Shown one piece after another: positions 36,340-48,891 of a DNA stretch of 60,000 nt (position 1 is the stretch's first letter; every line of letters begins with the position of its first letter). Made by a program: the position numbers and the translations under genes. Origin of the DNA: Cryptomeria japonica (lineage: Eukaryota; Streptophyta; Pinopsida; Cupressales; Cupressaceae); NCBI RefSeq assembly GCF_030272615.1, contig NC_081413.1, positions 20,588,501-20,648,500 of the forward strand, in the 5' to 3' direction. The notes below the pieces were generated by a model. The model saw only the letters and a list, made by a program, of their open reading frames with translations. It made no database searches and was not told where the DNA came from.

Positions 36340-37870
36340 TTTATAGTAGTCATCCTATAACGAGCACTTGACTAAGGCTCAATTATAGGAAGCATATTTA
36401 TAGAGAAATTAAATTCCCAATTTTGAAAAAATGCCCATAATCTATCTAAGAATAGGGTAGTCACCAAGAGTTGGCTTCCTATTATTGAACCTCTACTATG
36501 AATAGAATATATATAATAGATCCTTTCCTTTTACCTTCATTTAACTGGTTATCTGAGATTTATCTAATTTCTATGTCTTTTTTAGTATTATGAATTTCAA
36601 CGGGTCTATCCTTATTATCTAGGAAATTTACTATCTTATCCTAATAGTTTACTATAGATTTATGTTCGATCAACTTGTTAATTCATAAATTTACATCATA
36701 CAAACCTAAATGAGACACATATAAGTTGACTTGATTTTGGAAACTTGCAAGTTCCAACTTACTATGATAAAAACAATGATCCACCCTCTTCTCTGTACGA
36801 TTTCGATACTAAACCATCTAGTTATGTGTAGGATCATAAGGGGCCAAAAAGTAGCAATATTTTGACTAAAGTTCTGATTGATATCTTGACTGAAAAATAT
36901 CTATAACTTCAAACAGTACCACACTTTTTGAATTCAAAACATGCGTCACATTCTATGCTTCACATACTATAGGATAAAAAAAATTGAATTTCATAAAGTT
37001 TTGACCATGTTATGGTTGTCAGACATGAGTTTTTTATATTTTTAAAAAGTTGTAGTAAAAAATTCATAATTAAATATTTATTTGAAAAAAAAAAAGTATG
37101 TGTCACATCTGAACACGTGTATTCTACTTATATCTAAAATATTATAAAAAAAAAAATGTAATTGTGGTTAGGGTGGTCAAACAAACACCCGCTTCTTATC
37201 TTTTCCCTAAGATTTTAGTACTACTACATTTAAATTTCATTTTTTTGTCAAATAGATTTTTTTGTTTTTAGAAAACAACTAGTAGCTTAGAAACTATATT
37301 AATTTTGTACAAATTATATTCTTACATATTTCTAAAATAATTTTGGTGACATATTCAAACTTTTACATCAAGTTTCCTTAAAAAAAAAGAAAAAAAACTT
37401 TGTGTTTTTTGAATTTTCATTGCCACTTAAGGGCCTGTTTGGTCCACCATGATCTTGCACATACCCATCCAAGAATTAGCCATATTCCGTACTTTAACTA
37501 CTAACTTTGAAATTGTCTTAGGATCTACAAAATTTATAGAGCATGTCAGAGAATTGAATTGGCATGGCCTATAATTATACTTTCCTATAATCCACCACTA
37601 TATGGACGTGATGTTGAGATAGTTGATGTTTATTCTTTCCACTTTGTCCTACTAATTTATAAGGACAAGAATATTCATAATATTCACCTCCAAAATCATA
37701 GAACTCATTCTTGTTATTGTCGTTTTACCATTTTTTATTGTATTTTCCTATAGGTTTTCCCTAAAAAATATTATTTCTTTTGAGATTTCTAATCTAATTA
37801 TGGTTGTTGTTTTGATAGTTATTATTCTATTTTTTTTTTCACAACCACCTTTCTTGCTTTAAACTTTCCA
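36340..37870. other. Decayed internal region between gypsy gag and reverse transcriptase
   Basis: By position this should hold the nucleocapsid and protease of the minus-strand gypsy element, but no motif was recognised. It is AT-rich with poly-A runs near 37,085 and 37,385. Confidence 0.35.
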
Positions 37871-37879
37871 CAAGTTTTC

Positions 37880-38250
37880 CATTTGATGATGTTTTTTGTA
37901 TTTTAAAAGACTTCATCCATGGTCAAGGGGTTACAAATGTCTACATCTTCTCCAATATGTGGTAGCAACCGTAAGATGAACTTTATATTTTAAAAAATGT
38001 TCATCCAATTAATATTTTGATGCATATTGAAGTAGTTGAGTTAGTTTCTTCTAGTATTGAGTTACAATCAAAATTACTTGAGTCATATTTTGAAATTTAG
38101 TCTTCTTGTTACCAAGAATAATTAAGGAAAATACCTCTTCTTGAAGAGAGAAGGGAAGAATTTTGAAGTAGGTTCTCTTAGAAATAGTCATATTTATCCT
38201 TCACATTGTCTAACCATATAGCTACATCACCATTGAGCTAATATGCATGC
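37880..38250 (-). pseudogene. Gypsy gag fragment
   Basis: On the minus strand AYQLNGDVAIWLDN (near 38,240) and FILRLLPHIGEDVDICNPLT (near 37,950) match two conserved stretches of plant Ty3/gypsy gag: the A-W core and the RF-x-x-GL helix region. It lies on the same strand as the reverse transcriptase at 35,170-36,330 and in the expected order, so it is probably the same element. Confidence 0.55.
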
Positions 38251-38349
38251 GAAATAGCCTTAATTTCATTTGGCAAGCTCTTGAGCTCAAAGTATTTTTC
38301 TATCTCAATAACTCAAGCTTTGGTCAGATCTCCTATGGTTTTATCATTG

Positions 38350-38351
<2 letters not shown>

Positions 38352-38406
<55 letters not shown>
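38352..38406. repeat. (CT)27 microsatellite
   Basis: An uninterrupted run of CT units. Confidence 0.98.
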
Positions 38407-38409
<3 letters not shown>

Positions 38410-39215
38410 TCTATTGTTGGTTCTATTCCTCCTAATTTCCTCCATCTTGATGCTCTAAGTTATTCATTTTGTTCATAGTTTTAGTCAATAGATTCATGAT
38501 TTGATCTAACTTATTAGTGTGCTCATTTCTTGGTCCATCATGCGTATTGTTCCTAGTTTATACTATGTTTACTCACTAAGTGTTCTATGAAACAAAAGAG
38601 TCACATCTTAGCATAGTAGAAACAAGGCCCTAGTATTTAACTTATGCTATAATACCATATGTAAGGACATAGGCATAGATAAAAACAATAAATTCCTTAA
38701 TTGATTCCAAATGGACCAATGTATAAGGAAGTATAACATAGAATCATATTATTTAAATACAACTTACATTGTTCATCTCATATAAAAAGGAAAATATTAT
38801 AATGCATTATAGACCATGAGGTCGATTACATCAAAAAAATATTAATACTATATTGATATTGGAGGAAATTGTTGCCACTAACCCCTTCAACTTCTTCTAA
38901 CCATTGGATGATCTAACATATTTGAGGTTCTTAAGTACCCAACTATGGAGAATAAACATGCTTGGTGTTTTTTGATACAAGGACACTTGACCCTCCACAA
39001 AGCACTCAACAATCTGTAATTAATGGATTGGATGGAATATGGTGGAACATGATATATCTAGTATACATTTCAGATAAAAATAATATGTTCTATTATCGTG
39101 TTATAGTAGAGAGTGATAAACACAATCATTTAGTAACAACTAATGACCAAAAACTTTGACTAAAGAAAATTTTTAGTTGACTATCAATATATAAACTTAG
39201 AGTGCAAACCTATCC
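38407..39215. other. Non-coding stretch, no gene seen
   Basis: AT-rich. No recognisable motif. Confidence 0.45.
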
Positions 39216-39219
39216 TCCT

Positions 39220-40850
39220 TTTGTTTTTTATTAGGTAAGTAGGGATTTTGAAAGGGCCCTGAACCCTTGTACAAAGAAGGAAGACATTCAACTTGAGAAA
39301 GCAGAACACAACTCCAAGAGGAAAAGGACAAACGACATGGGAAAAAAAAAAGCTCTTGATACCATCAAGGGTTTTCAAAAAGATCCAAAACCTTCATGGG
39401 TGTAAAAAGGCACCCAAAAATCTTCACTTCCAAAAACTAATTATTTGGAAAGACAAAGAAGGAATGCCAGCTAGACCATTCACCTACAAAACCTCCTAGA
39501 CATCTAGGTGCAAAAGGAGGAGGGAAATTTCCCTTTAATAATGGTTTTGAATTGGTGCCCTAAACCAACCAGCAACTTCTAGACAGAAATATCCAAAAAA
39601 TAAATCAACTTCTCGCTTGCTAAACTCCTCTCCACGTTAATAGAAAAGGATCCCACCTCAATAGGAGAAATAGAGAAGAAAACATATAGAGGGGTGAACC
39701 AAACAGGCCACAATCTAGCATCTGAGCAACACCAATTGAGATAATACCACATAGAGCGACCTCCATCCTCCTTCCAAAAGAAGATCCCCACCATAGTAGG
39801 AGATGCCCCCACCTCAATAAGGAATAAGAAAGAAAGCAGTAGGAGGAAAATACACCATTTCGCCAACAAAGTATCCATTAGAGACCCCACCTCAATAGGG
39901 GCAACGTTCATCTCCATTGATGCCGTACTGGAAGATGCCCAACCAAAAACAACATGAGCCTATTTGAAAGAGAGAGGGATAAACGAATCGCTAGCAAAAC
40001 CATACCCTAACCAAAAACAAACAAAAGCCAAAATGAACCCTTGAAAACTGCAAGTATCCTTTCGAACGACAAGAGGAACAACAACAACATCACAATGAAA
40101 AACATAAAGGCTAAAAAAAAAAAAATCACTAGAACACACAAAACTCCAGCAATAACAAAAACTGAAAGGGCCATTAATAACCCTAACCAACAAAGCTAAG
40201 AACAAAAGTGCTGCAACCCAAAAGGGCAAGGAAGCATCTCGACTCCACCCCTACTCAAGGAGAAGCACCAAATAGAAGCCGAAGCACCAAATAGAAGCCC
40301 CTAGAAACAACTCTTCCAACAGCCACAGAAGGGACAAAAGACCAACCATGTCCACCTTCCTCCCCTCAACCGCCAAAGATGACAAGAACAGAGCCATAAA
40401 GAAGCCTTCCTTCACAAAGTGACCAGGCTAGGAGCATCCCACAAGAGACTAGAGAAGACAACCAGACACCCTAAGCCAAGAACTTGGGACCCAAAAACTG
40501 CCCCACAACACCAGCAAAGATAGGGCCAACATCAAAACCAAGAGCAACTCCATAGCACTAGACACCCTGCCTCACGCCCCACAAAGACCTATTAGACACA
40601 GAGTTTACCCTTCAGAGCCCAAACCGTTAGGAAACTCTGCAACCATCCGGCGCTAGAGGCAAAGGCAGCGACGAAACCTCGACGAGTCCAAAAGCCACCA
40701 TAAAAGGTAAAGGCAGCGACGAAAAAGGCCATCCAAAGCCATTTGAGCCCTCCTCCCCATCGCCATCATCAGTCTTTTCATCCCCTACATCGCCCTCATC
40801 ACAAGAAACCCTCAACCCCCCGCTCTCGCCCACCGTATTAACACAACATT
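39220..40850 (-). mobile_element. GC-richer LINE-like retroposon, probably non-autonomous
   Basis: The block is clearly richer in G and C than its flanks. Its minus-strand 3' end reads TTTGTACAAGGGTTCAGGGC, then a short stretch ending TAATAAAAAACAAAA. This resembles the end of plant LINEs (a short leader after the RNase H, then an A-rich tail). No endonuclease, reverse transcriptase or RNase H motif is present, and the frames are broken. It may be a non-autonomous or internally deleted LINE, or a processed transcript. Target duplications were not found. Confidence 0.45.
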
Positions 40851-41300
40851 TTTGTTGATTTAGTACCTACGCTTCTTTTGTTATCCATTTATGGCACCCA
40901 TCCTTTCTACATCTAAGCTAAGAATAAAATTGTTCCCCTCCTAGCAACTTTTCTTATCAAGGATATACTTCTAGTCATTATACTAACTTCGGTACCTTGT
41001 TACAATTTCTATATTTCTAACTCATCAAAATATATATATAGTTTGGGGCTTCAGATTACGATACGAAATTCTGCAATCAATCTTATTTTAAAGGATATAA
41101 CTAACTGTGACTCAAGGAAAGCTTAGTGAATATTTACGCATAAATATTTTTGCTAGGATGCTTTATTAAAGACAGATAAATATGTCACTATTAACAAAGT
41201 CATACAAGGTTTGACAGTATAAGAAAATTGGTATCGGGTTAGACATGCAATGCAGAGATTATCTAATCCTATAAAACCTGATTGTAAAACAAGGAGATCT
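40851..41300. other. AT-rich stretch, no gene seen
   Basis: Nothing was recognised. Confidence 0.45.
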
Positions 41301-41455
41301 TATATAATATAACTAGCATATATATATATTTAATAATATATAGAATAAGTCAAGAGATATTCTTTTAGAGGGGCATTTTTATATAATATAACTAGCATAT
41401 ATATTTTAATAATATATAGAATAAGTCAAGAAATATTCTTTTAGAGGCGCATTTT
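41301..41455 (+). repeat. Tandem duplication of about 78 bp
   Basis: Two adjacent units read TATATAATATAACTAGCATA ... GAATAAGTCAAGAGATATTC ... AGAGGGGCATTTTTA, with few differences. Confidence 0.85.
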
Positions 41456-41529
41456 TAGTTTTTAATCTATCCGCATTAAAGTGTAATAGGTGCCTCTAGA
41501 AGGATATCTCTCGATTTATTCTATATATA

Positions 41530-43440
41530 TTGGAAGACATGAGATAAATTAATTTCAAATTATATATTGTTGTATAGTTACATTATAGGTGAATTGGAAG
41601 ACATGACATAATTTAATTTTAAATTATATATTGTTATATACTTATATATTTTGGTTTCATATAGTGTAAGATTTAGGATTCCATTTGGTTCAATTCTAGA
41701 TTTAGAATTATAGTTTGGAATGCGATCAAAATAGAAGGCCTAACTCGATAAGGATTTGGGCTTATTTTGGTTTACTATTAGGGTTAGGATTTGATCTTGT
41801 TCAAAATAGTAGGCCTAAATGAACAACGAATAGGGTTCAATTTGTTTTTCTATTGATTATAGAATTTAATTAGCTAAAGAGTTTGGATTCGATTTGTAGT
41901 TTATTGCATAATTTTGTTTGAAGTCAGGGTTCTATATGGTGCTAAGTGATTTTTTTTGTTAAATTTTAGAGAATGTACTTAATTTTAGTTTGTGAGATTG
42001 ATATTAGGGTAGTTTGATCTTGAATTCTCTTGCATTATTTGTTAGCTTTTTGATGCATTAACTACATTAATGGTCTCTTCATACACATATTGACATTAAG
42101 ATAATAATATAAATTCTAATTAATATTAATGATCTCAAATATGTATTGTTCTTAAGATAATAAGCCTAATTCAATAAGGATTTGGGCTTATTTTGGTTTA
42201 CCATTAGGGTTAGGATTTGATCTGGTTCAAAATAGTATGCCTATTTCAACAATGACTAGGGTTCAATTTGGTTTTCTATTGATTATAGAAATTAATTAGC
42301 TTAGGAGTTTAGATTTGATTTGTAGTTTATTGTATAATTTTGTTTGAAGTTAGGGTTATATATGGTGGCAAGTGATATATTTTTGTTAAATTTTAGAGAA
42401 TGTACATATTTTTAGTTTTTGAGATTGATATTAGGGTAGTTTGATCTTGAATTCTCTTGCATTATTTGTTAGCTTTTTGATGCATTAACTACATTAATGA
42501 TCTCGTCGTATAGATATTGACATTAAGATAATAATATAAATTCTAATTAATATTAATGATCTCAAATATGTATTGTTCTTAAGACAATAAGCCTAATTCA
42601 ATAAGGATTTGGGCTTATTTTGGTTTACTATTAGGGTTAGGATTTGATCTGGTTCAAAATAGTAGGCCTATTTCAATAATGACTAGGGTTCAATTTGGTT
42701 TTCTATTGATTATAGAATTTAATTAGCTTAGGAGTTTGGATTTGATTTGTAGTTTATTGTATATTTTTGTTTGAAGTTAGGGTTATATATGATGGCAAGT
42801 GATATATTTTTGTTAAATTTTAGAGAATGTACATATTTTTAGTTTGTGAGATTGATATTAGGGTAGTTTGATCTTGATTTCTCTTACATTATTTGTTAGC
42901 TTTTTGATGCATTAACTATATTAATGATCTCATTGAACACATATTGACATTAAGATATATATCTAAATTGTCACTAAAATTAGTGATCTCAAATGCATAT
43001 TGTTCGAAGACTTGACAAAAATGAATTTTAATTTAATTTTTTTTGTTTAAATTGAGGGTTCAATGTGGTTTACTATCGGATTCGATTTGTAATGAATTAA
43101 GATATATATCTAAGCAGTAATTAATATTAATGATCTCAAATGCATATTGTTCTTAAGATAATAACATGAATTGTAACTTTACAAAAAATAATTTTAATTT
43201 AATTTGTTTTTGTTTTAATTGAGGGTTCAATGCAGTTTAGTGTCAGATTCGATTTGTAATTAATTAAGATATATATATATATAGTAATTAATATTAATGG
43301 TCTCAAATGCATATTATTCTTAACACAATAACATAAATTGGAAGACTTGATAAAATTAATTTCAATTTAATTTGTCTTTGTTTAAATTGGGGGTTCAGTT
43401 TTCTTTAGTGTCAGATTCGATTTGTATTTTTGTTTATCGT
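41530..43440 (+). repeat. Nested tandem-repeat block (about 426 bp and about 168 bp units)
   Basis: Three long units start at about 41,739, 42,167 and 42,591 with the word CCTAA-TC-ATAAGGATTTGG, giving periods of 428 and 424 bp. They are followed by shorter units starting near 43,007, 43,175 and 43,341 (period about 168 bp), which share ATTAATATTAATG-TCTCAAAT with the long ones. A 60-bp doublet (GGAAGACATGA) sits at the left end. No ORF spans the units. It is a local satellite-like array. Confidence 0.82.
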
Positions 43441-44570
43441 TTTGAGTTGTTTTTACCAAATCTTCAGTGTTATTAAATTATAAGCATTATTGTACTACTA
43501 GCTCAATATGCAATGTGGTATAGTTGTTTGGCTTATAATTAATATAAGTCAAACAACTATTTTAAAACTGTTTAAATAACATGACAAACATTCATGAGAA
43601 ATTGTAAAAAAATGTTTCAAATTTAGTTTTCAACTATTTCATATATATTTTTTGCACATGGATATGAAAACTATAATTAAACTGACACATTATTGAAAAT
43701 GATATATTTCAGTATTAATATTATTGTCCTTTCAACTTACGTAAATGAGGAATAATATATGTCATAAGTTATGTTAATTTTAAAACAATAAATACAATTT
43801 AAGTTAACGATTAGAGTTGCCACCATTACCTAAACATAATCGAGTATTAAACCACATTTGCCTTGAAATAATAGATTATAGTATCTTGAAATAATTGAGA
43901 ATCATATACATGTAATCAATCAAGTCATAACCATATACATGATATTTTTTAATATAATTTTTAAATTTTAAGGTTTTAAAAATTCAAAATTTTATTTTAA
44001 GAAATATTAATTTTTTAACATTTAATGTCACTAATTATTAAAAGATAGATAAATAATGCTTTTAAAATATTATATTGAAACTTACTAGAAAAATATAAAG
44101 ATAATGTAACATTAAGATATTCTAAATAGTTTATTGATTTTTTAAAATTAAATAGTAAAAATGAACTATCCACTCAATAATAATAGTTAAGTGATTATAA
44201 AAACATGTATAATTTAAAGAATTAACTAAATTTTATATGCTTAAATCAATAATAAAAAATAAATATGTATTCATGATAGCGCAACTCTAAGTTAAAATAC
44301 TTTAATTTAAACATCTAACCATAATTATGAAGTATTTTTTAATAATTGGTTAAATATTTATTAAATCATATCTTATAATTCGGATTGACGGGACACTTTT
44401 TTGTAATCTGCATATCTTAACACATCCACTTCAAAATTCAATTTGAAAATTTGTAATTTCTCTTATATATGTCCAACAAAATTGATAAACATTTCTAAAA
44501 TATGTTAAAAGTTTGTAAACTCAAGAAGTATCGAAAGTCAAATAAGATGTAACTACGATAATTATAAATC
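43441..44570. other. Strongly AT-rich stretch
   Basis: No gene, repeat partner or RNA was seen. Confidence 0.5.
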
Positions 44571-44574
44571 GTTG

Positions 44575-46330
44575 ATATGATGATGAGACTCCTTCAACTC
44601 TGACTCGCAGGGTTACACCTTCGTAGGGTCCACTTTCACTTGAGGAGCCTCGTTCTCCACCTCTACCTAGACCTTGTTGGGCTCAAAAGATACTTGAGTC
44701 CACAGGTTCTCTTGTTGGGGATCCTTCAGATACATAGAGAACTCGATCACAACATCAGGATCTTCCACATGCAATCATTGCTACCGCTTCCGATCCACAA
44801 ACATTTCAGGAAACATCAGAGGTTCCTGAGTGGGACCAAGCTATGGAGGAAGAGTATAGTTCCTTGATGAGGAACAACACATGGGATTTAGTCCATCTCC
44901 CTAATGGGAGAAAGATGGTTCAATGTAAGTGGATCTATCGGACCAAGTTTGTAGCAGATGGTAGTGTGTATAAGTATAAGGCTCGGCTTGTTGCGAAAGG
45001 TTTTTCACAGGTTGTAGGTGTTGACTATACTGAGACCTTTGCACCTGTAGCCAAGATGAACTTCGTTTGCTTGACACTTGCTATTGCTGCAGCTCATGGT
45101 TGGGTTGTACATCAGATAGATGTGAAGAGTGATTTTCTTCATGGTGATCTTGATGAGGAGATTTATATGGAGCAGCCACAGGGTTTCATTTAGGATACTT
45201 CCTTGGTTTTCAGACTAAGGAAATCTCTCTATGGCCTCAAGAGGGCCCCTAGGGCTTGGTATGCCAAGATGGATTCCTTTCTTCTCTCAGCGGGGTTCAC
45301 TAGGTGTCATTCTGATCCGAATGTCTACATTTTGTGATATGATGACTCTCACTTGATACTTGTGCTCTCTGTTGATGATTTGATCATTACAAGGAGTACC
45401 GCATCCATCATTAGCAGGGTCAAATCTGCTTTGCATGACACATTTGCTATGACTGACTTGGGTCTTTTGCACTACTTTCTTGGGATAGAGATTTCACAGT
45501 CACCTTCTGGGATTACACTATCGCAGCTCATGTATGCTCTTGATCTACTTGCATGCTTTCATATGGCTGATTGTAAGCCTGTAACAACTCCCTTTCTTTC
45601 AGGAGTCAAGCATAAGGCTTAGTGTTCTTCTCCACCAAATGATACCGCTTTGTATCATCAGCTTGTGCGTAGTCTCATCTACTTGACTCATACATGCCCT
45701 GATATTTCCTTTGTAGTTGGCATGGTTTCCCGCTTCATGCAAGAACCACATGAGCTTCATTAGAAAGTCGCCAAACGCATCCTTCATTACATCCAGGGTA
45801 CACATCACTATGGGATTCACTATGAAGCAGGCACATGACTTCGCTTGGTTGGTTACACAGACTCCGATTGGGCTGGCAATCTTGATGATCGTAAGTCTAC
45901 TTCATGTTACAGTTTTCACCTTGGTTCAAGCCCCATTTGTTGGTAGAGCAAGAAGCAACATGCTATTGCTCTCTCTTCGACTAAGGCTGAGTATCAAGGT
46001 GTTGTTAACGCAACGACTGAGACCATTTGGCTTCAGTAGATTCTCACAAAGTTTGGGTTTACCACTCCACGGTCGACATTTCTCCATTGTGACAATCAAA
46101 GTGCTATTGCTATCTCAAAGAACCCGGTCCAGCACCAGCGGACCAAACACATCGAGATCCATATGCACTATATCTGAGAGCTGATTTAGGAGCAGGTCAT
46201 TGATTTGCAGTATTGTCCTACAGCGGAGTAGGTTGCTGACATCTTTACCAAAGCTTTCCCTGAGAGTAAGTTCCAGCAATTGCGAGCTCTCTTGGGGGTG
46301 CAGGATGTCTTATTAGACGGGGTTAGCTGA
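44575..46330 (+). pseudogene. Copia reverse transcriptase and RNase H
   Basis: EWDQAMEEEYSSLMRNNTWDLV (44,830) opens the reverse transcriptase. KWIYRTKF, YKARLVAKGFSQ, the HQIDVKSDFLHG segment with a catalytic Asp, and RKSLYGLKRAPRAWY follow. The active-site box reads SVDDL, not YVDDL (near 45,368). RNase H has GYTDSDWAGN (45,850), ALSSTKAEYQG and CDNQSAIAISKNP, and the end reads DIFTKAFPESKF...LRALLG. Stops at 45,192, 45,337, 45,620 and 45,760, plus several near the end, disable it. Confidence 0.9.
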
Positions 46331-46598
46331 CTTCTCCTTCCTCTCTTATGGGGGGGACTTTTTCCTCTTTGAGGTTTTGTCCTTCTTTGTTGAGATTCTT
46401 TTGTACTTTCATCTCTCCTTTGGGGGGGATTTTTTTCCCACTAGGTTTTCTCCCTTTCTCCATTTGTGAGAGATTGCATTACATAGTTTTGCTTGCATTT
46501 GCATATTGTACATGGGTACCTATCATGGCCTAGTAGCTGGGACCCATCTTGCATTGTTGACTTGAGTCTTCATTTCCCTAAGTTGAACTTAAGGGGAG

Positions 46599-47034
46599 TG
46601 TTGGTGTAAATAAATATTTATTATCAATATTATTATACTTAAGCTAACTTAGGATAATACATCTCTTCGTAGTTTGGATTTGAAACACTTAGGGAAGTGT
46701 GCACATAGGGATAGAGCTTGTAGGAGAAATTTCACCTTTTGTGGTGTTATTTTGTTGTTACACTCCACATTCGGTGGGTCATCCACCTCTTGTGGAATAT
46801 TATATTATTTCTCCTACCTACCCCTAGTATTTCTTACCTACCCTTGTTTCTCATTGAGCCACATGTAATAATTGTGTGCTCGTACATCCATATGGTCTTG
46901 CCTATATAAGAAGACCTATATTCATTGTATTGGTGAATCCAATTGATCATTTTGCATATTGATGAGAATACAATTTGTTCTTGTCATTCTTTTGTCTCTA
47001 TTTTATACTTTTCATTGTGCCCTTGATCTTGGCA
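46599..47034 (+). repeat. 3' LTR of the truncated copia element
   Basis: It starts TGTTGGTGTAAATAAATATT directly after the purine tract. It contains a TATATAAGAAGACC promoter-like box near 46,902 and ends near CTTGGCA (47,034) or TCTCACA (47,044). The right end is set by the start of the duplicated repeat at 47,046. Confidence 0.75.
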
Positions 47035-47051
47035 AAATCTCACACTCTTAA

Positions 47052-47470
47052 TCATTTTTTGAAATGGCAAACTTTTTCATGAATAACATCATATCTAATT
47101 AAAGATTTCATCCCCACTTCTAAATCCTTGTAGGAATGCCACATCCGTCATCCGGAGAGCTTTACTCCTTCGTTGGCAAAATAGTCAACAACCATGTTTG
47201 CTTCCCTAAACATCTGTGAGATTGTGACATTCTCAAAGTTGCTAATGAGGGATTTAGCTTTGTTGATCCAATTTTCAATGGTCCATGAGGGGAAGGAGTT
47301 ACCTAAAAGGCATTCAATAATATTTTTTGAGTCCCCCTATTTCCATAGATTTTTAATATTCAAATTACTAGCAAGGTCAATGACCTGGAATGCTCCACTA
47401 TGACTTCGGCTAAGTAATTGGACTGAGAGCCCAAGGGGAATGCTACTACGAAAACAAAGCTGCCATAGTG
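47052..47470 (-). pseudogene. RNase H-like (RVT_3) fragment, copy C
   Basis: The same domain as 9377-9835: VLRDHYGSFVFVVAFPLGS, SNYLAE, a frameshift (one extra base near 47,390 compared with copy B), then SWTIENWINKAKSLI and a decayed FREANMVVDYFANEG. Non-functional. Confidence 0.68.
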
Positions 47471-47479
47471 ATCTCTTAA

Positions 47480-48240
47480 CACCAAACTCAGAAACAACAA
47501 ACTCACTAACTATGCTTTTGAGAGGATGAGACAGATTCAATAATGCATGTAAAAAGGATGGACTGTATATTCTTTTCTTTTACGGTGAACAGTAGGCATT
47601 TTCTCTCAACTTTTGAAGATGCCTTTTGTTTATCATATTTTTACAGTCCGATGGACAACTTCAACTATGCCTGAAATTGATATTTAATGGTGTGTGCGCT
47701 TGATGGACAACTTTAACTATACCTGAAAATATGCATTTAACCACATATTCTTTTATGGTGAGAAGAAGTGTGGAAAAAATGCATTTAACTAGAGTTTCTT
47801 TGATAGTGGGAATAAGTGGGAATAGTAGGTATTCTCTCTCAACTTTTGAAGTTGCCTTTTGTTCATCATATTTCTACCATCCATGTCATATCATCACTGT
47901 TGCAGGCTTTGTAAACTGCGTGAGGTAAAGTTTACGCCATTTCATCATCTTTATCATCTTCCACACGAGGAAGAAAATAATGCACTACAAAACTATATTT
48001 TAATAAATAATAACTAAAATATTAATATAAAGTAGAAACCATTCTTCATTAAATATGAAAACTGATACGTAATTTTTTTGGCGTTCTTTACAATTGAAAA
48101 GCCTAAATGAGTTGATTTGACAAATGAAGAGGGAAAGAAACCAATAATCTATAACTACATTATAATATATTTTCACACTTGTTTTGAAATATTTAATGCA
48201 TAATGACATAGAAAAAATAGATATCGAAGTTGGGTAGTTA
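47480..48240. repeat. Promoter-like repeat, copy C
   Basis: Nearly identical to 240-960 and homologous to the DNA upstream of the membrane-protein gene. No ORF of note. Confidence 0.68.
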
Positions 48241-48891
48241 AATATTTTTTGTATGACACGATAAACTTGTAAGGAATATTGATTAAGTCAAGGATGGAGG
48301 GTCTGAAATGGATTGTGGAGCTTTGCAACAAAATTCAACACAAGAAAGAAACATGTAGTTTTATTCATTATAATAGCTTTCATACATGCTTGTAGGCCTT
48401 CCCATAGGTAGATTACATCAGGCCCTATTGGCTCCACATGTAGACACACAAGCTACCATAGGCTTATTACAAACAAAATGCATGTCTTTCAAATCCAATT
48501 CCCTAACTCCTAATTCTTGAATCTTGAAAATTTCTTTCCCGTGAACTTAGAAGATAACTAAATACTAGCTCCAAGCATTAGGAGTGATTTCAATTGACCT
48601 CAACTAGGTCTTAAGCTTTATTTTCAATGAGACATGTAGGTCAACTAAAGGCGGATGAAGAAGACACAAAACCCAATATGGAGGGGTGTGGATCCATCTC
48701 AGGGTTGCCTTGCACCATATCTATTATTTGATGTCTCATGCAGACTCCACAAAGTCCCCAATTGCTACCATCTTGATATGTTGTAATAGAGTTTCCATGT
48801 TGTCTCCATTCCAATCCATAAAGGAAATTTGGCTAGTGCAATATGACACATTGAGGTTATACAATGAGGTTCTCTATGATGTTCCCACATA
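48241..48891. other. Non-coding stretch of the duplication
   Basis: It matches 961-1637. No gene was seen. Confidence 0.5.

Larger units (their letters stand above)
44575..47034 (+). mobile_element. 5'-truncated Ty1/copia element with 3' LTR
   Basis: Only reverse transcriptase, RNase H, the polypurine tract (AAGGGGAG before 46,599) and one LTR remain. The 5' LTR, gag, protease and integrase are absent, and the left border at about 44,575 meets AT-rich DNA. It belongs to a different copia lineage from the element at 3384, judging by its protein sequence and LTR. Confidence 0.85.

Noticed and set aside
37430-37460. MITE terminal repeat (GGGCCTGTTTGGTCC)
   Set aside because: No inverted partner was found at a suitable distance. 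A similar word at about 39,700 lies inside the LINE-like unit and is probably chance.
38247-38478. Frames with long Leu-Ser runs
   Set aside because: They are a translation of the (CT)n microsatellite.
40627-40833. Gly- and Asp-rich minus-strand frame
   Set aside because: A short frame in the GC-richer retroposon, low in complexity and with no recognised domain.
41530-43440. CRISPR-like or centromeric array
   Set aside because: Units are hundreds of bases long with no short repeat-spacer pattern, and there are too few copies to call it centromeric.
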